Of a stretch of 51,318 bases of DNA, positions 36,315-44,603 are shown piece after piece (the stretch's first letter is position 1; each line of letters opens with the position of its first letter). This DNA is from an uncultured Helicobacteraceae bacterium (GTDB lineage Bacteria; Campylobacterota; Campylobacteria; Campylobacterales; Helicobacteraceae), in NCBI GenBank assembly GCA_947176375.1, contig CAMWQM010000013.1, positions 1 to 51,318 on the forward strand. Direction: 5' to 3'. The position numbers were made by a program, and so were the translations under genes. The notes beneath the pieces are model-generated. The model saw only the letters and a list, made by a program, of their open reading frames with translations. It was not told the DNA's origin and did not search any database.

Positions 36315-36661
36315 AAAAGATATTTTTTATTTTAACTTTATTTTACAGCATTATTTTAGCGTGTAGTGGAGATTGCACCTCCTGTCACTCTAATGTTAAT
36401 TACAAAGACAACGACCATAAAATTATGCTAAATTGCAAAACCTGCCACACTGATGAAAAACTTGCTAGAGTGCAGATGCAAAGCTCTTGCGGACAAGACT
36501 GCTTTGCTTGCCATAATATCGAAAACATCAATAAGATAAAAAATAAAGAGCATTTAGCGCTAAATTCCTGCATAAACTGCCACAATTATATCACACTAAA
36601 AAATAGGCTAAATACAAATATCAATCCATTATTTGATAGTAATTTTTTAAGAAAAAAATAA
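36311..36661 (+). CDS. Small tetraheme cytochrome c
   Basis: This is an exported electron carrier of 116 residues with four C-x2-C-H heme-binding motifs: CTSCH, CKTCH, CFACH and CINCH, at about residues 22, 44, 65 and 87. The N-terminus MKKIFFILTLFYSIILAC is a signal sequence. The Cys after LA could be a lipid anchor, although the preceding residues are not an ideal lipobox. Separate His residues (HKIML, HLALN) may be distal ligands. It resembles NrfH/NapC-like or Shewanella small tetraheme proteins only in motif content, and a partner enzyme is not evident. It is translationally coupled to the upstream barrel protein. Confidence 0.8.
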   Translation: MKKIFFILTLFYSIILACSGDCTSCHSNVNYKDNDHKIMLNCKTCHTDEKLARVQMQSSCGQDCFACHNIENINKIKNKEHLALNSCINCHNYITLKNRLNTNINPLFDSNFLRKK

Positions 36662-36731
36662 TATTTAGTTAAATTTAAAACATACATTGCATAAAAAATT
36701 ACATAGAATAATTTAAAAAGCATTCCAACTT

Positions 36732-36759
36732 AAAGCAGTTAGACTTGCTTTTTATTTTT
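36732..36759 (+). terminator. Rho-independent-like terminator
   Basis: AAAGCA at 36732-36737 pairs with TGCTTT at 36746-36751, with extra pairing possible in the 8-base interior, and is followed by TTTATTTTT. It lies 70 bases after the tetraheme cytochrome stop and is a reasonable end for the plus-strand transcript. Confidence 0.5.
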
Positions 36760-36869
36760 AGCTTATTTGCTATTTTGCCTCTTAGTTTTATTTCATCTCT
36801 AAAATAACATAGAAAAATAGCTTTAGATTCTAGCTATAAAAGATTTATCTATACTTTCAAATTTGAGAA

Positions 36870-37809
36870 TTAATCTCTTAAAATTTCACCTAGATTATGC
36901 TCTATAATAGCCCATTCCTTTGGTCTTATATCCCAAGTATAATCTACTAAAAACTTATCTGGAGAGATAACCAACTTTTTAGGATTATCATTGAAATAGG
37001 CTGCAAAACAAGAGAGAGTGGAATTTGCAAGTATTTGATGAGCACAAGATTTCATCAATACTAATTCAAAGGCTGCATTATGCGCACCATTTATATCTAC
37101 AATGCTAAAATTTTCTAGCAAATTGCCAAATTCGCTTACAAATTCACTTTTAACAAAATCTAAATCATTGCTAAAGATGAAAAAGTGGCACTGCCCCCCC
37201 CCTATTGGCTATTTTTTCTTTCATCAAATTAATTGCACTTTTATAATACTTACTTCCTAAATTAATAAACAAATTAGACAAATTAAGATAATCACCTCTT
37301 CTAATATGCAGACAGACAGAGTTTTTGATAGATTTGATTTTCTCTAGCATAGCTTTATTTTTAGAATCTAGTGGGATCTTTATAAATAAAGTAGATTTTG
37401 TGCTATCAAAATATCTATAATCGCCAAAATACCCCTCAATATAAGAATTATCTAGCACTTCAAAATCTTTTTTAAAGTCTCCAGATTCAAATTTTAGATG
37501 AGAGACTTTAAATAAATTTGGTTTAACCTTTCGTGCAAGATGATTGATTTTTAACTTTAATCTCTCGTTAGAGGGCAAAATCTTAAGTTTATCTTTCTTG
37601 CTAAAAAACTTAACTTGCAATTTTATATCAAATTTTAATAATTCCAGATTCCTTGCCTCTTTCATATCGCAGTCAAGTCCAAGCCCATTTTCCCCATACC
37701 AGCTACTATCTAGCACTACATCATAGTTATATTTATATTTCAAAGCAAGAGCATAAAAATAAATATAAAGCTGATTTCCTAGCCCACCTACAAGCTTCAC
37801 TACTATCAA
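36870..37809 (-). CDS. Alpha-1,2-fucosyltransferase (GT11, FutC-like), phase-variable, out of frame here
   Basis: This enzyme transfers fucose from GDP-fucose, as in H-type/Lewis-like surface glycans. The N-terminus MIVVKLVGGLGNQLYIYFYA and CLHIRRGDYL (about residues 166-175) are GT11 hallmarks. A run of nine G on the coding strand (37194-37202 on plus) puts the read sequence out of frame, so the first part ends as NRGGAVPLFHL. With eight G the frame joins CHFFIFSNDLDFVKSEF and HNAAFELVLMKSCAHQILAN to give 312 residues, the normal size. The fucosyltransferase is therefore recorded in the OFF phase. It is last in the wecB-led minus-strand run, 29 bases after its neighbour. Confidence 0.88.
37194..37202 (-). 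repeat. G9 slippage tract in the fucosyltransferase gene
   Basis: Nine C on the plus strand, G9 in the coding direction. Loss of one G (or gain of two) restores the full fucosyltransferase frame; H. pylori futC varies by comparable tracts. Confidence 0.85.
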
Positions 37810-37838
37810 AATTTCTCCTTAATTTTAATTTTTTAAAA

Positions 37839-39767
37839 TCATTTTTTAGCACCAAATCTAGCTTTTAGCTTATCTAATTTGGATTCACTAAATATTTTTT
37901 TAGCGATATTTCGCCCCAAAACCAAAACCCACCATTTAAGACTAAAGCTAACCTCTTTCATTCCGTCTTTTTTCATAGCTTTTAGAGCATTATTCATTTT
38001 GATTAGATTGGAATCTTGCTTTGAAATAGCCTCTTCTTCCTTACCATATTCCAACCCCTTAGTCGAGCTTAAAAACTCATCTTTATCCTGCGGTGGGACA
38101 AAAGTGTTAATATTTAGATATTTCTTTAGTGCAAAAGATAGGTATGCGTCCTCTGCAACATTACCTAAAGCATAAAACTTGCTTGAATTAATCCACATAG
38201 CCCCTAAATAGTCTTTTTTTAAAAACCAGCTATGCCCCACAAAATCAACTCTCAATGTTTTAGCATTACGCAGGGCAAAAGGAGGATTATCATTCCAGCC
38301 AATAGTCCTATGGGCAAAATCAAATGGATATTTAGCTAAATTATTTGACAAAATTCCAATCCCACCATAAAGTCCATCTTTTTTTAAGCTCTCATTATGG
38401 CAGTTTTCAAGCCAACGATGAGATGGGAGCGTATCATCATCAAAAAAACAAATATATTTACTCTTAGCTAGTAACCCTCCTGCAAATCGCCCCCAAACGC
38501 CGACATTAAACTTCACTTGAATAATATTATCAAAATATTGCTGCAATTCTCTATCTAATATTTGATATAAACCCTGCTTTTCACCTTCTTGCTTATCATC
38601 ATTTTGCTTTAAATTTATATTTTGGCTTTCTTTTTGAAAATCTGTAAGATTTATGATGTATGGAGTTGTATTTTGGGAATCTAGCAAGGCAGCAGATTCC
38701 ACATTTATAATAGAAGATTGTAAATTAGAAGATTCTACATTTTTAGAATCTATAAAATTTGTGGAATCTATATTATTTACAAAGTCATTTTGTCCATCTA
38801 CTACTTCTTTTTTCACACTAGAATCTATAAACAAAATTAGCTCTTTTGGTTTTAAACTTTGATTTAGAATTGACTGAATTTGGGCGCTCAAATGCTCTTT
38901 TCTTTTGTAAAGAGTTAAAACCACGCTAACATCACATTCAAAGTCCTCATACATATAGCAATTTCTATCACCAAAAAGGCTATATTTATCCTGATATGGA
39001 CGAGTTTTTGTATCTAAGTAATAACTATCAATGCTACTTCCAAAATCCACATAAATATTATTTGGATTATGTAAAAATAGTCTCTCTATTATCACGCAGC
39101 TCATAGGACCAGCACTCACAACATAAAGCAAATTATTTATTTTTCCAAAGTCCTTTTTAATAGAATCTATCATATTAGGAGCGTGTTTTTCCCAAAAACT
39201 AATGCAGTCATCATCGATTTCATAATGTTTTAGTATATTTAGACTTCCTATCTTTGCGCCTTTGGCTCGATAATTTGCTATGAGAATTGCATCTTTTTTA
39301 ATGCTTTCAAATTTCGTCCTAAAATGCCTAAAATTTGCATTTATCCAAAGATTTGCAAAAGTCTTATTTTTATTCTCTATCCTACTACTATACCAATAAT
39401 AAGCCTCTCTATCGCAACATGGGCAAGAGATGGCATAATAAAATCGCTTATCTTTAATATTGAGCGAATTTAGCAAATCAATTCCCAACTTTGAGACAAA
39501 ATTTGGCGAAGTCCATTTTTTCTCCTGCGACTCTACACTAATACCAAGCATTATAGCCCGCTCACCATCAGCATTTCTAGCAAATGCGAAATTCTCTCCT
39601 TTTTTTATCTTATCAATAAAAAAGTCGATTTCCTTATCCAATCTCTTTAGCTTATGCCCTCTAATATAGGGATTTATAAGCTTTGAAGTCAGAGTGAAAT
39701 TATAGATTTTGTTAATTAGAATAAAAAAGATTCTAAATTTATAAAGTTCTTTAATTAAAGATTTCAA
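37839..39767 (-). CDS. Two-domain glycosyltransferase: GT-D-like plus GT2
   Basis: Residues about 40-265 resemble GT-D fold transferases: FAFARNADGERAIML with D-G-E (67-69), a Cys-pair region CPCCDREAYYW, and YVVSAGPMSC followed by YVDFGSSIDSYY. Residues from 279 on are GT2/GT-A-like, with CDVSVVLTLYKRKEHLSAQI, GRFAGGLLAKSKYICFFDDD (catalytic D-D-D at 443-445), and GHSWFLKK. Between them, about residues 317-400 are a Ser/Asn/Asp-rich insertion coded by GAATCT/GATTCC words, splitting the GT2 core after ILFIDSS. At 642 residues it may add two sugars in sequence. It lies in the glycan run between the DUF6492-like and fucosyltransferase genes. Sugar specificity is unknown. Confidence 0.7.
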   Translation of the reverse strand: MKSLIKELYKFRIFFILINKIYNFTLTSKLINPYIRGHKLKRLDKEIDFFIDKIKKGENFAFARNADGERAIMLGISVESQEKKWTSPNFVSKLGIDLLNSLNIKDKRFYYAISCPCCDREAYYWYSSRIENKNKTFANLWINANFRHFRTKFESIKKDAILIANYRAKGAKIGSLNILKHYEIDDDCISFWEKHAPNMIDSIKKDFGKINNLLYVVSAGPMSCVIIERLFLHNPNNIYVDFGSSIDSYYLDTKTRPYQDKYSLFGDRNCYMYEDFECDVSVVLTLYKRKEHLSAQIQSILNQSLKPKELILFIDSSVKKEVVDGQNDFVNNIDSTNFIDSKNVESSNLQSSIINVESAALLDSQNTTPYIINLTDFQKESQNINLKQNDDKQEGEKQGLYQILDRELQQYFDNIIQVKFNVGVWGRFAGGLLAKSKYICFFDDDTLPSHRWLENCHNESLKKDGLYGGIGILSNNLAKYPFDFAHRTIGWNDNPPFALRNAKTLRVDFVGHSWFLKKDYLGAMWINSSKFYALGNVAEDAYLSFALKKYLNINTFVPPQDKDEFLSSTKGLEYGKEEEAISKQDSNLIKMNNALKAMKKDGMKEVSFSLKWWVLVLGRNIAKKIFSESKLDKLKARFGAKK

Positions 39768-39868
39768 TGAAAATTCTCACTTTTTGATTTTTATTTATCT
39801 CTTTTTTTGCTTTTAAATTTATGATTTAACTTTTTTATATTTAAAAAATACTAGCCTTAAAGTAGCTT

Positions 39869-41260
39869 CTAGTAAATTTTTTTCAAAATATAAAAAAGGA
39901 TTCTACCTAAAATCCCTCTTTTTTTAAAACTATTTTTAGCTCCTTTTATTCCACCTTTTGCCCAATTACTATTTAAAATAATCCCGATGTATTGACTTTT
40001 TAGATTCTGCATACTCTGCCCTGCTAATTTATCAAGGACAAACTCAGCTTTAGTATGATAAATTTTAAAAAATGGCTCAATCTGCTTCTCCTTTATAACT
40101 TCACATTTTTGAAAATACGCACTATACCAGCTAAATTCAAATGGAGCAATTTCAAGCAAATCAATATAACTAAAATTATTTTTATTCATAAAATGCTCTT
40201 TAAAATGCCTCATCACAACGCTAGAGATAATTTGGCTATTATGGCAAGTTCTAAAGCGCTTATCATTACCCAAAATTAAACTAAAAATCTTTTTTATTTG
40301 CCTTTGTCGCTCTTTACCAAAGCCTATATAGTAAGGCTTGCTTAATAAATCTTTGTCTTGCACTAGACAAATATAGGGCGTAAATTTATCATAGAAAAAA
40401 TCATCTTTCCTAAAATCTCTAATAAAAATACTATCACTATCGATACAAAGATAATGCTCTACCCTCCTACTCTCCCAAAATGCAAGCTTCGCAATCTGCT
40501 GATTAATATAACCTATGCTAAAATCTAGCTTCTTATTTCTTTCTTTTATCAAATAAGGCTTGCTAAAAGAAGTATCACTAATAATCTCCACACACTCACA
40601 CTCAAAGACTTTAAACTTCTCTAAAATATTTGAAGATTCTGCTTTATTTGAATTTAAATTGCTTAGTTTTAAATTTTGCGCGCTAGGGCTTGTTTTCTTT
40701 GATCTTTGATTAAGGAAGTCGATAGATTCTATTACTAGATTTTGTGTATTAGTTTCCTGCGTGCTAGATTCCACATATTTGGCACTATATTCATTTTCTT
40801 TAGAATCTATTTTATTGTTAATAATATCGCTTCTACCCCCCCCCACCATTTGGCAAGATTCCACATAATTTTTAGAATCTAAATTATAAATATTGTCTGA
40901 ACAGGATTGTGTTGTATTAGTGGAATCTTTTTTAACAAAAGCATAACTTTTAGATTCTACTTTATTTGCGATAGATTCTGCTGTGTTTGCAAAATTAGCA
41001 GAATCTAAATTTTGATTTTTTATATAAGCGGAGTTTGTATAAGATTTCTCATTTAATACAGAATCTAAATTTTTGGCTTCAAATTGAGTAGTTAGATTTG
41101 GGATAGATTTTTTAAAATCTTGCTGGGTTTCTTCTATTCCTTGAAGGGCAACTATAAGCTTAATTTTATCAATATTGTGTTTTTTAAAGCTCTCCACCAT
41201 TGCACAAAATTCTTCATAATCCCCCTCATAAGTAACACAAAAGAAACAAAAATGCTCCAT
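39869..41260 (-). CDS. DUF6492-like glycosyltransferase with phase-variable tract, in frame here
   Basis: The N-terminal block MEHFCFFCVTYEGDYEEFCA and the C-terminal half (about residues 240-463) look like a GT-A type transferase of the DUF6492 kind: AKLAFWESRRVEHYLCIDSD with the D-S-D metal motif near 274-276, then RTCHNSQIISSVVMRHFKEH and FEFSWYSAYFQKC. Residues about 48-215 are a low-complexity insertion of Ser, Asn, Lys and Glu coded by GAATCT-type words. A G9 tract (40836-40844 on plus) lies inside this insertion and codes GGG at residues 140-142. Here it is in frame (ON). Losing or gaining one G would truncate the protein at about 140 residues. It starts 3 bases after the upstream gene. 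Confidence 0.65.
   Translation of the reverse strand: MEHFCFFCVTYEGDYEEFCAMVESFKKHNIDKIKLIVALQGIEETQQDFKKSIPNLTTQFEAKNLDSVLNEKSYTNSAYIKNQNLDSANFANTAESIANKVESKSYAFVKKDSTNTTQSCSDNIYNLDSKNYVESCQMVGGGRSDIINNKIDSKENEYSAKYVESSTQETNTQNLVIESIDFLNQRSKKTSPSAQNLKLSNLNSNKAESSNILEKFKVFECECVEIISDTSFSKPYLIKERNKKLDFSIGYINQQIAKLAFWESRRVEHYLCIDSDSIFIRDFRKDDFFYDKFTPYICLVQDKDLLSKPYYIGFGKERQRQIKKIFSLILGNDKRFRTCHNSQIISSVVMRHFKEHFMNKNNFSYIDLLEIAPFEFSWYSAYFQKCEVIKEKQIEPFFKIYHTKAEFVLDKLAGQSMQNLKSQYIGIILNSNWAKGGIKGAKNSFKKRGILGRILFYILKKIY
40836..40844 (-). repeat. G9 slippage tract inside the DUF6492-like gene
   Basis: Nine C on plus, reading GTG GGG GGG GGT in the coding direction and keeping the frame open in the read sequence. 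It sits within the disordered insertion, where length changes of three would be harmless. Confidence 0.8.
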
Positions 41261-41263
41261 ACT

Positions 41264-42949
41264 CTAACTCCTTAATCTGCTATTTTGTCTTGCATTTTCA
41301 TAACATTTTTCATAATAACGATTATCCAACGCCTTAAAATCACAATTTGATTTAATTTTTTCAATACTACTTGATAGATTTTGCACCGAAGCAAGAGTTA
41401 AATCAAAATCTAGTTTCGCTAGATTATTTTTTAGCTCTAAATAGTCCTTTGCTGACATTTTTATGCAAGATTCCACACTTTTACTATTTTTAAAAATCAC
41501 TGCATTATTTGGGGTAAAATTAAATGCACTTGCAAAAGGCTCATTGATTAAAAGTGGAATGTTAAACTCTAGGCTCAAAGCCCTCTGTCCGCTTGTAGAA
41601 GTCCTTAAATAATGCCTATGTGCGAAGCTATCATAAAATGCAAAAATAAAATGACTTGTTGATAAAACTTCCTCCATTTCACTTTTACTAGGATTTTTGT
41701 AAATAGTTATAAAATCGCTCTGCAAGGCAATCTCATCCCTTGAAATTAGATTAAATCTAAAATTTTTAATCCCATTTTTCTCCAAATCTCTAATAATTTT
41801 TAACAAAATAACTTTAAAATTTTTATGATGGAGTGCAAATCCTACGCTAGTAAAATGGATTGTAGAGCTTTTTTTATTTTTAGTTTCTAAATTAATATTT
41901 ATCGATTCTAAAGGTGATTTTTTACTTATATTACTTTTAAGATTTAGCCCTTTTAGCACCACCACCCCACCTTGATACTTATATTCAATATCACGCAGTG
42001 CAAAATATCGCCCCTCGCTATAATTTTTAAAATCGCCAAATTTGACAATATCACTTATTGTATGATAGATTCCAAGAATCCCATATTTTGACCTCACTTT
42101 CACTAAATCTAGCACAAAAACATTAGAAGCACCCACAACCATAGTATTAAAAAAGATAAAATCAAATTTTTTTGTGCAATCATCATTTAGAATATAAAAC
42201 ATATCATTTAAAGAGGCAAAGATATTTTTAAAACCATTAGAGCTAGAATTAATCACTTTGTCTTGCATATTTTTCGTATCTTGCATATCTTGCAAACTCT
42301 GCGTATTTTGAATTCTAGAGGAATCTTGTAAAGTTTGCATTGTTGCTTTTTGAGTTAGTTTGCTATTTTCTTGCACCTTGTTATTAAAATTTGCCTCATT
42401 CACACTAAAATCTAGCTCTTTTTCCTCCGCCTCTAAAGTGCTTTTAACTTCCTCTCTTAATAAAATCACTACATCAAAGCCTAGCTTTTTTAAATAAAAT
42501 TCCACCCCAAAAATTGTCTCAATATGAAATGTATTTAGTTCTACTAGCAATACTTTAGGCAAAGTTTGTGAGGTTTTTAAACTTCTAAAAGGTATTATAT
42601 TAGTAGGATTGTGGGAGCTGGCGAAGTCAGATTTTAAATTAGATTCCATATTAAACCTAGAATCCAAATTGATGGAATCCATCTTGTAAAATTGAAAACT
42701 AATAGAATCTAGCCCTTTAGATTCTACTTTATTGAAACAATCTTTTAAATCTAAATTACTCAAACTAGCAGAATTTAAACTAGAATCTAAAATAGAATCT
42801 AGCTTTTTAATAATCTCTAAAGCTCTCTTGCTTGGCAACTCTCTATCTTGTTTTAATGAAAAGTTAGAATCTTTAGAATCTCTAAAAACCCTAAAAACAA
42901 CACTCTTGCAATAATAAAATATATCAACAAGCCTAATTAAAAATTTCAT
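41264..42949 (-). CDS. Probable GT-B type glycosyltransferase with low-complexity insertions
   Basis: The second half (about residues 360-545) has the feel of a GT-B C-terminal domain: STIHFTSVGFALHHKNFKVI, FNLISRDEIALQSDFITIYK, LSTSHFIFAFYDSF and STSGQRALSLEFNIPLLINE. The first half contains an alpha/beta segment VLLVELNTFHIETIFGVEFY from about 132. Residues about 22-125 and 180-235 are Ser/Asn/Asp/Lys/Gln-rich, and the first is packed with GAATCT words. The 3' end of wecB overlaps its start by four bases and it precedes the DUF6492-like gene by 3 bases. Placement in a wecB-led operon supports a glycan role. The family is not firmly recognised. Confidence 0.5.
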   Translation of the reverse strand: MKFLIRLVDIFYYCKSVVFRVFRDSKDSNFSLKQDRELPSKRALEIIKKLDSILDSSLNSASLSNLDLKDCFNKVESKGLDSISFQFYKMDSINLDSRFNMESNLKSDFASSHNPTNIIPFRSLKTSQTLPKVLLVELNTFHIETIFGVEFYLKKLGFDVVILLREEVKSTLEAEEKELDFSVNEANFNNKVQENSKLTQKATMQTLQDSSRIQNTQSLQDMQDTKNMQDKVINSSSNGFKNIFASLNDMFYILNDDCTKKFDFIFFNTMVVGASNVFVLDLVKVRSKYGILGIYHTISDIVKFGDFKNYSEGRYFALRDIEYKYQGGVVVLKGLNLKSNISKKSPLESININLETKNKKSSTIHFTSVGFALHHKNFKVILLKIIRDLEKNGIKNFRFNLISRDEIALQSDFITIYKNPSKSEMEEVLSTSHFIFAFYDSFAHRHYLRTSTSGQRALSLEFNIPLLINEPFASAFNFTPNNAVIFKNSKSVESCIKMSAKDYLELKNNLAKLDFDLTLASVQNLSSSIEKIKSNCDFKALDNRYYEKCYENARQNSRLRS

Positions 42950-44070
42950 ATTTTCTTAATAAAATTTATTATTTTTTTAGCTGTATTGCCATCCCCATAG
43001 GGAAGTGGATTTTTCGGATTTGACATAATTTGATAAGCTTTTTTACTATTTAGTAATTTTAGGCTTTCTTTTACTATTTTCTCTTTAGAAGTGCCTACTA
43101 GCTTCAAAGTTTTGCATTCTAACGCCTCTTTTCGCTCTGTTTTATTCCGCATAATTAATGTAGGCTTAAAAAGCGCAGTAGCCTCCTCTTGAATACCGCC
43201 ACTATCTGTAAGTATCAAATAAGACTCACTCATCAAATATACAAAACATTCATAATCAAGCGGACTAATTAAAAAAATATTCTCAATCTCGCCTAAAATC
43301 GCTTTCATTGGCTTTTGAATATTTGGATTTAAATGAAGTGGATAAAAAATATTTATATCACTAGATTTTAGAGCTATTGCTTTTAGTGCAAGGGCTATAT
43401 TTTTGATATCCTTTCCAAAGCTCTCTCGCCTATGCGCTGTAACTAGAATGAATTTCTTATCCATTGGTAAAGAGAGTTTAGATAGAATCTTTTTCTTAAT
43501 GGCTTTGTCTTTTTTGATTGTTTCTTGCATTAGCTTTAGGCTGTCAATCACGCTGTTTCCAACGATTTTAATATATTTTTTACTAATGCCATCTTTTAGT
43601 AAATTTTCATAAGCTAACTGCGTTGGGGCAAAGTGATAGGTTGAGAGTTTGGTAGTTAGCTGGCGGTTAATTTCTTCTGGAAATGGACTATATTTATCAT
43701 TTGTCCTTAGTCCCGCCTCGATATGTGCTACTGCAATTTTATTATAAAAGCCACTCAAAGCCCCAATAAATGTTGTGCTAGTATCGCCATGCACTAAAAT
43801 CAAATTAGGCTTATAGCTTTCTATCACACTTTTAAGCCCCAAAAGTGCATTTGTGCTAATGCTAAATAAATCTTGCGAATCTTTCATAATATCCAAATCA
43901 AAATCAGCTTTTATCTTAAAAATCTCTAATACAGAATCTAACATACTCCTATGTTGTGCGGTTATGCAAACCTTACTAGAAATATTTTTCTCTTTTTTAA
44001 GTGCCAAAATTATTGGAGCCATTTTGATAGCCTCTGGGCGAGTGCCAAAGATTATTAGGATTTTTTTCAT
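42946..44070 (-). CDS. wecB: UDP-N-acetylglucosamine 2-epimerase (non-hydrolysing) WecB
   Basis: WecB interconverts UDP-GlcNAc and UDP-ManNAc, supplying ManNAc for surface polysaccharide. Landmarks are ILIIFGTRPEAIKMAPIILA (residues 4-23), LVHGDTSTTFIGALSGFY (about 92-109), VAHIEAGLRTNDKYSPFPEE (about 113-132), VTAHRRESFGKDI (about 211-223), and ILTDSGGIQEEAT (about 286-298). The 374 residues are normal. It opens the minus-strand glycan run and overlaps the next gene by four bases. The enzymes that use ManNAc (such as WecC or a ManNAc transferase) are not recognisable here. Confidence 0.94.
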   Translation of the reverse strand: MKKILIIFGTRPEAIKMAPIILALKKEKNISSKVCITAQHRSMLDSVLEIFKIKADFDLDIMKDSQDLFSISTNALLGLKSVIESYKPNLILVHGDTSTTFIGALSGFYNKIAVAHIEAGLRTNDKYSPFPEEINRQLTTKLSTYHFAPTQLAYENLLKDGISKKYIKIVGNSVIDSLKLMQETIKKDKAIKKKILSKLSLPMDKKFILVTAHRRESFGKDIKNIALALKAIALKSSDINIFYPLHLNPNIQKPMKAILGEIENIFLISPLDYECFVYLMSESYLILTDSGGIQEEATALFKPTLIMRNKTERKEALECKTLKLVGTSKEKIVKESLKLLNSKKAYQIMSNPKNPLPYGDGNTAKKIINFIKKI

Positions 44071-44157
44071 AGGTTCTGATTATCTCTTTTAATTACTAAA
44101 TTTTAAGCAAGATTCTAGCATAATGTTGGTTTATTCCATTTTAATAGGATTTTATTT

Positions 44158-44514
44158 TTGAATAAATTAAGCAAAGAAGAAGAATTTATAATCATTCACA
44201 AAGGCACTGAAGCACCTTTTAGCGGGGAATACACAGATTTTTTTGAAAAGGGAATCTATCTTTGTAGGCAATGCAACGCCCCGCTTTACAAATCTAGTGA
44301 TAAGTTTAAGTCTCATTGTGGCTGGGCTAGCTTTGATGGTGGGATAAAAGATGCCATAAAAGAGCAACTTGATAGCGATGGAGCTAGGGTTGAGATACTC
44401 TGCTCTAAATGTGGAGGGCATTTAGGACATAAATTTAATGGTGAGGGATTCACACCCAAAAATACTAGGCATTGCGTGAATTCACTATCTATAAATTTTA
44501 AAAAAGATGTTTAA
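44158..44514 (+). CDS. msrB: Peptide methionine-R-sulfoxide reductase MsrB
   Basis: MsrB reduces the R isomer of methionine sulfoxide in proteins. It has 118 residues. Two zinc-site pairs are visible (CRQC at about 38-41 and CSKC at about 82-85), with FKSHCGWASFDGG between them and GHLGHKFNGEGF, then the catalytic Cys in RHCVNSLSINF (about 103-113). It starts with TTG after an AGGA. There is no signal peptide, so it is cytoplasmic. It diverges from wecB and precedes the phase-variable GT2 gene by 89 bases. In some relatives MsrA is fused to it; here it is alone. Confidence 0.93.
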   Translation: MNKLSKEEEFIIIHKGTEAPFSGEYTDFFEKGIYLCRQCNAPLYKSSDKFKSHCGWASFDGGIKDAIKEQLDSDGARVEILCSKCGGHLGHKFNGEGFTPKNTRHCVNSLSINFKKDV

Positions 44515-44603
44515 AAAATGAATATTAGCTTTATAGTTTCTAAAAATAGACTTAAAAAAATTCAAAATATTCCTAATTAAAATCATAATTTTTAAAGAAA
44601 TAA

